The notes under the pieces: model-generated
What the model saw: only the letters and a program-made list of their open reading frames with translations
Told to the model about the DNA's origin: nothing
The model's database searches: none
Part shown: piece by piece, positions 62,606 through 64,000 of the stretch
Position numbering within the stretch: position 1 is the first letter of the stretch
Layout of the letters: each line of letters starts with the position of its first letter
Source: JAJRZL01 sp964557855
Lineage (GTDB): Bacteria > Zixibacteria > MSB-5A5 > GN15 > FEB-12
Direction: 5' to 3'
DNA length: 64,000 nt
Assembly (NCBI GenBank): GCA_964557855.1
Contig: CAZLBP010000005.1
Coordinates: forward strand, 62,001-126,000
Translations under genes and position numbers: made by a program

Positions 62606-63277
62606 CTATCCTCTCTTGCGTCGAAAAGCCACTACACCGGCCAGGCCGGAGCCGAACAGGATCAGCGTCAGCGGCTCGGGAACCGGTGCGGCGGTCACGC
62701 CGATATTAGCGCCGCATTCAAAGTCGCAGAAACCCTGCTCAGGGAATCCGCACGGCAGGCACTCCAGTGGGAGATTGCCGGCCGCTGCCAGATACGCCGA
62801 GCCGTTGGTCGGGCTGGACAGGTCGTATTCGAAAATGTAGGAGATGTTCTCGGGGAAGAGGCCGCCGAGGTATTCCTCGAGAAAGTGAACGCCGCCCAGA
62901 ATGTCGGCATAGGAAGCCTGATGGCTGAAGATCAGGTCGGGCAGAGAGCCATAACCCGGCAGGCAGAGGTCACTGGCGTGGAAAGTCCACATCCAGTCCT
63001 GGGTCGGATTGTCGACGATGTCCTCGACCGCCGGATACGTGGGAATGTACTCGAAGTCAAACGTCAGACCGGCGGCGGCGTTGAAATACTGACCCGTAGC
63101 TTCGTAACTGAGTCGGGGGTCGAGGCCGAATTCGCCGATAACGTCGCCACCCTCATCCCAGGCGAAATAGCCGTTGAAATTGGTGGCATTGAAAGAAAAG
63201 GCGTCGGCTTCGGACGGCAGCCCGGCCAGCAGGAGCAGCACCGCCGCAAGTGAAAAGCCCAGGCGTTTCCTCGTCAT
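62606..63277 (-). CDS. PEP-CTERM sorting-domain protein
   Basis: 223 residues from ATG 63277 (AGGAGG upstream; the earlier frame at 63292 is rejected). Signal peptide (MTRKRLGFSLAAVLLLLAGLPSEADA). The C-terminus PVPEPLTLILFGSGLAGVVAFRRKRG is a textbook PEP-CTERM signal: VPEP, transmembrane helix, basic tail. The middle has strands and several Cys (LPCGFPEQGFCDFECG). It implies an exosortase elsewhere in the genome. Confidence 0.9.
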   Translation of the reverse strand: MTRKRLGFSLAAVLLLLAGLPSEADAFSFNATNFNGYFAWDEGGDVIGEFGLDPRLSYEATGQYFNAAAGLTFDFEYIPTYPAVEDIVDNPTQDWMWTFHASDLCLPGYGSLPDLIFSHQASYADILGGVHFLEEYLGGLFPENISYIFEYDLSSPTNGSAYLAAAGNLPLECLPCGFPEQGFCDFECGANIGVTAAPVPEPLTLILFGSGLAGVVAFRRKRG

Positions 63278-63650
63278 GTTTCCTCCTAACACACGTTAGA
63301 TTCATGGTGTTTCATGGTCTGCCGACCATTGAGCAAAACCCGGACCGACTTGGCGGAAGACTGCCCCGTTGATTCTCAAGCAGTTACAGCCGGTTATGGA
63401 TACGTCGTTCTATCATGTTGCAGGGTGGTGTGAGTTGAGTTGCAGAGGGAGGGTGTGTTGTTCAAGGTCTGCGCAGCGGAGAGCGCGGGTTTGTGTGGTC
63501 GGCATCTGTGATCCCGGTTCGGATGCATTCGGGCAGGGTCGCCTGACAGCCCTTCTGCCGGTTAGTCGTCACTAACATCAGGGCCGAAATATCTTGATTT
63601 TTCGGGTGTATCATATATACTGACACGACTTTGACACCAACGGAGGTATG
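63278..63650. other. Intergenic region before the final gene
   Basis: About 373 bases. Carries a possible promoter near the right end (63594-63621) and a GGAGG site. No other gene or repeat is recognised. Confidence 0.5.
63594..63621 (+). promoter_or_regulatory. Possible promoter for the NfnA/SudB-like gene
   Basis: TTGATT (63594-63599), 16-base spacer, TATACT (63616-63621). Confidence 0.55.
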
Positions 63651-64000
63651 ATGCCGAGAGTAGTCGATAATAAAGAACTTGGTCCGATGATCTGGAAAAT
63701 GCAGGTCGAAGTTCCGCGACTTGTAGCTAAAGCCAAAGCCGGGCAATTCGTCATAATCAGAGTAAACGACAGGGGCGAACGGGTCCCCATGTCCATCGCC
63801 GGTCTGGATAAAGAAAAGGGTCTGCTGACAATCGTCTATCAGGTGGTCGGGAAAACGTCGGCGCTGATGACCAGCGCCCGGCCCGGTGAAGAATTCTCCG
63901 ACTGTGTCGGGCCGCTCGGGGTCGCGTCCCACGTCGAAAACTGGGGCACGGCCTGCGTGGTCGGCGGCGGGATCGGTATTGCCCCGGTGTACCCCATCGC
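63651..64000 (+). CDS. Sulfide dehydrogenase/ferredoxin-NADP reductase beta-like subunit (NfnA/SudB), partial
   Basis: At least 116 residues running off the right edge. Start at the second of two ATGs, four bases after GGAGG. It begins MPRVVDNKELG, has AKAGQFVIIRVNDRGERVPMSI (FAD-binding) and VVGGGIGIAPVYPI (NAD-binding), matching FNR-like NfnA/SudB and the gltB-linked flavoprotein. The rest lies outside the window, so the partner subunit (NfnB/GltD-like) is expected downstream but not seen. Confidence 0.88.
   Translation, partial: MPRVVDNKELGPMIWKMQVEVPRLVAKAKAGQFVIIRVNDRGERVPMSIAGLDKEKGLLTIVYQVVGKTSALMTSARPGEEFSDCVGPLGVASHVENWGTACVVGGGIGIAPVYPI

Noticed and set aside
1..64000. CRISPR array, rRNA operon or prophage
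   Set aside because: No regularly spaced direct repeats, no rRNA segments, and no integrase, capsid or tail genes were seen.

Overview
The window reads as a chromosomal segment from an uncultivated bacterium of the FCB group. My best guess is candidate phylum Zixibacteria or a close relative. The guess rests on secreted proteins carrying dockerin-type modules with the signature YLVDYLFRGGP, FlgD/T9SS-like C-terminal modules (YVYPNPY), a mix of ordinary housekeeping genes, and many small palindromic interspersed repeats. This placement is an inference from memory of such genomes, not a search. Coding density is high, most genes are moderately GC-rich, and a few visibly AT-richer genes (3963-4850, 32316-33161) look foreign.

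Layout. 1-9.6 kb: ABC exporter, two ferritin-like proteins, M20 dipeptidase, SDR, DMT permease, a large membrane-TPR protein and an M29 aminopeptidase. 10-18.7 kb: a signalling block with a CheW-domain protein, an exported isoaspartyl methyltransferase, a GT-B-like protein, an FHA-GAF-PP2C phosphatase abutting a Ser/Thr kinase with TPRs, and an MFS transporter. 18.7-27.6 kb: a leftward block of secreted proteins (twin ~870-residue paralogs, a subtilisin-like protease with dockerin, a cohesin-like/dockerin protein). 27.7-33.2 kb: DUF5996 protein, a tandem pair of unknown 291-residue paralogs, an RRM protein with a long leader, a repeat-rich non-coding stretch and a PD-(D/E)XK-like protein. 33.3-37.9 kb: leftward beta-oxidation/short-chain acyl-CoA cluster. 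38-40.2 kb: three small outer-membrane beta-barrel candidates. 40.3-45.8 kb: nrdR, cutA, a thiamine-binding-like protein, glyA, tRNA-Gly(CCC), a DUF512 radical SAM protein and der. 45.9-49 kb: zinc/manganese-type ABC operon led by a small ribbon-helix-helix protein with extra Cys/His. 49.1-58.1 kb: secreted M4 and M28 peptidases with shared accessory modules and dockerins, then a small Cys/His-rich dockerin protein. 58.1-64 kb: glmS, class III aminotransferase, a PEP-CTERM protein, and the start of an NfnA/SudB-like flavoprotein subunit.

Most promising leads: the secreted protein at 57095-58084 with two tandem modules carrying HVHH, CC and CxCxC motifs behind an N-terminal dockerin; the tandem 291-residue paralogs at 29083-30944 with a strong promoter and long leader; the Cys/His-bearing RHH protein co-transcribed with a metal ABC transporter behind an inverted-repeat promoter; and a family of interspersed hairpins with a constant GTAGG arm but variable stems. 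No CRISPR array, rRNA operon, intact insertion sequence or prophage was seen.
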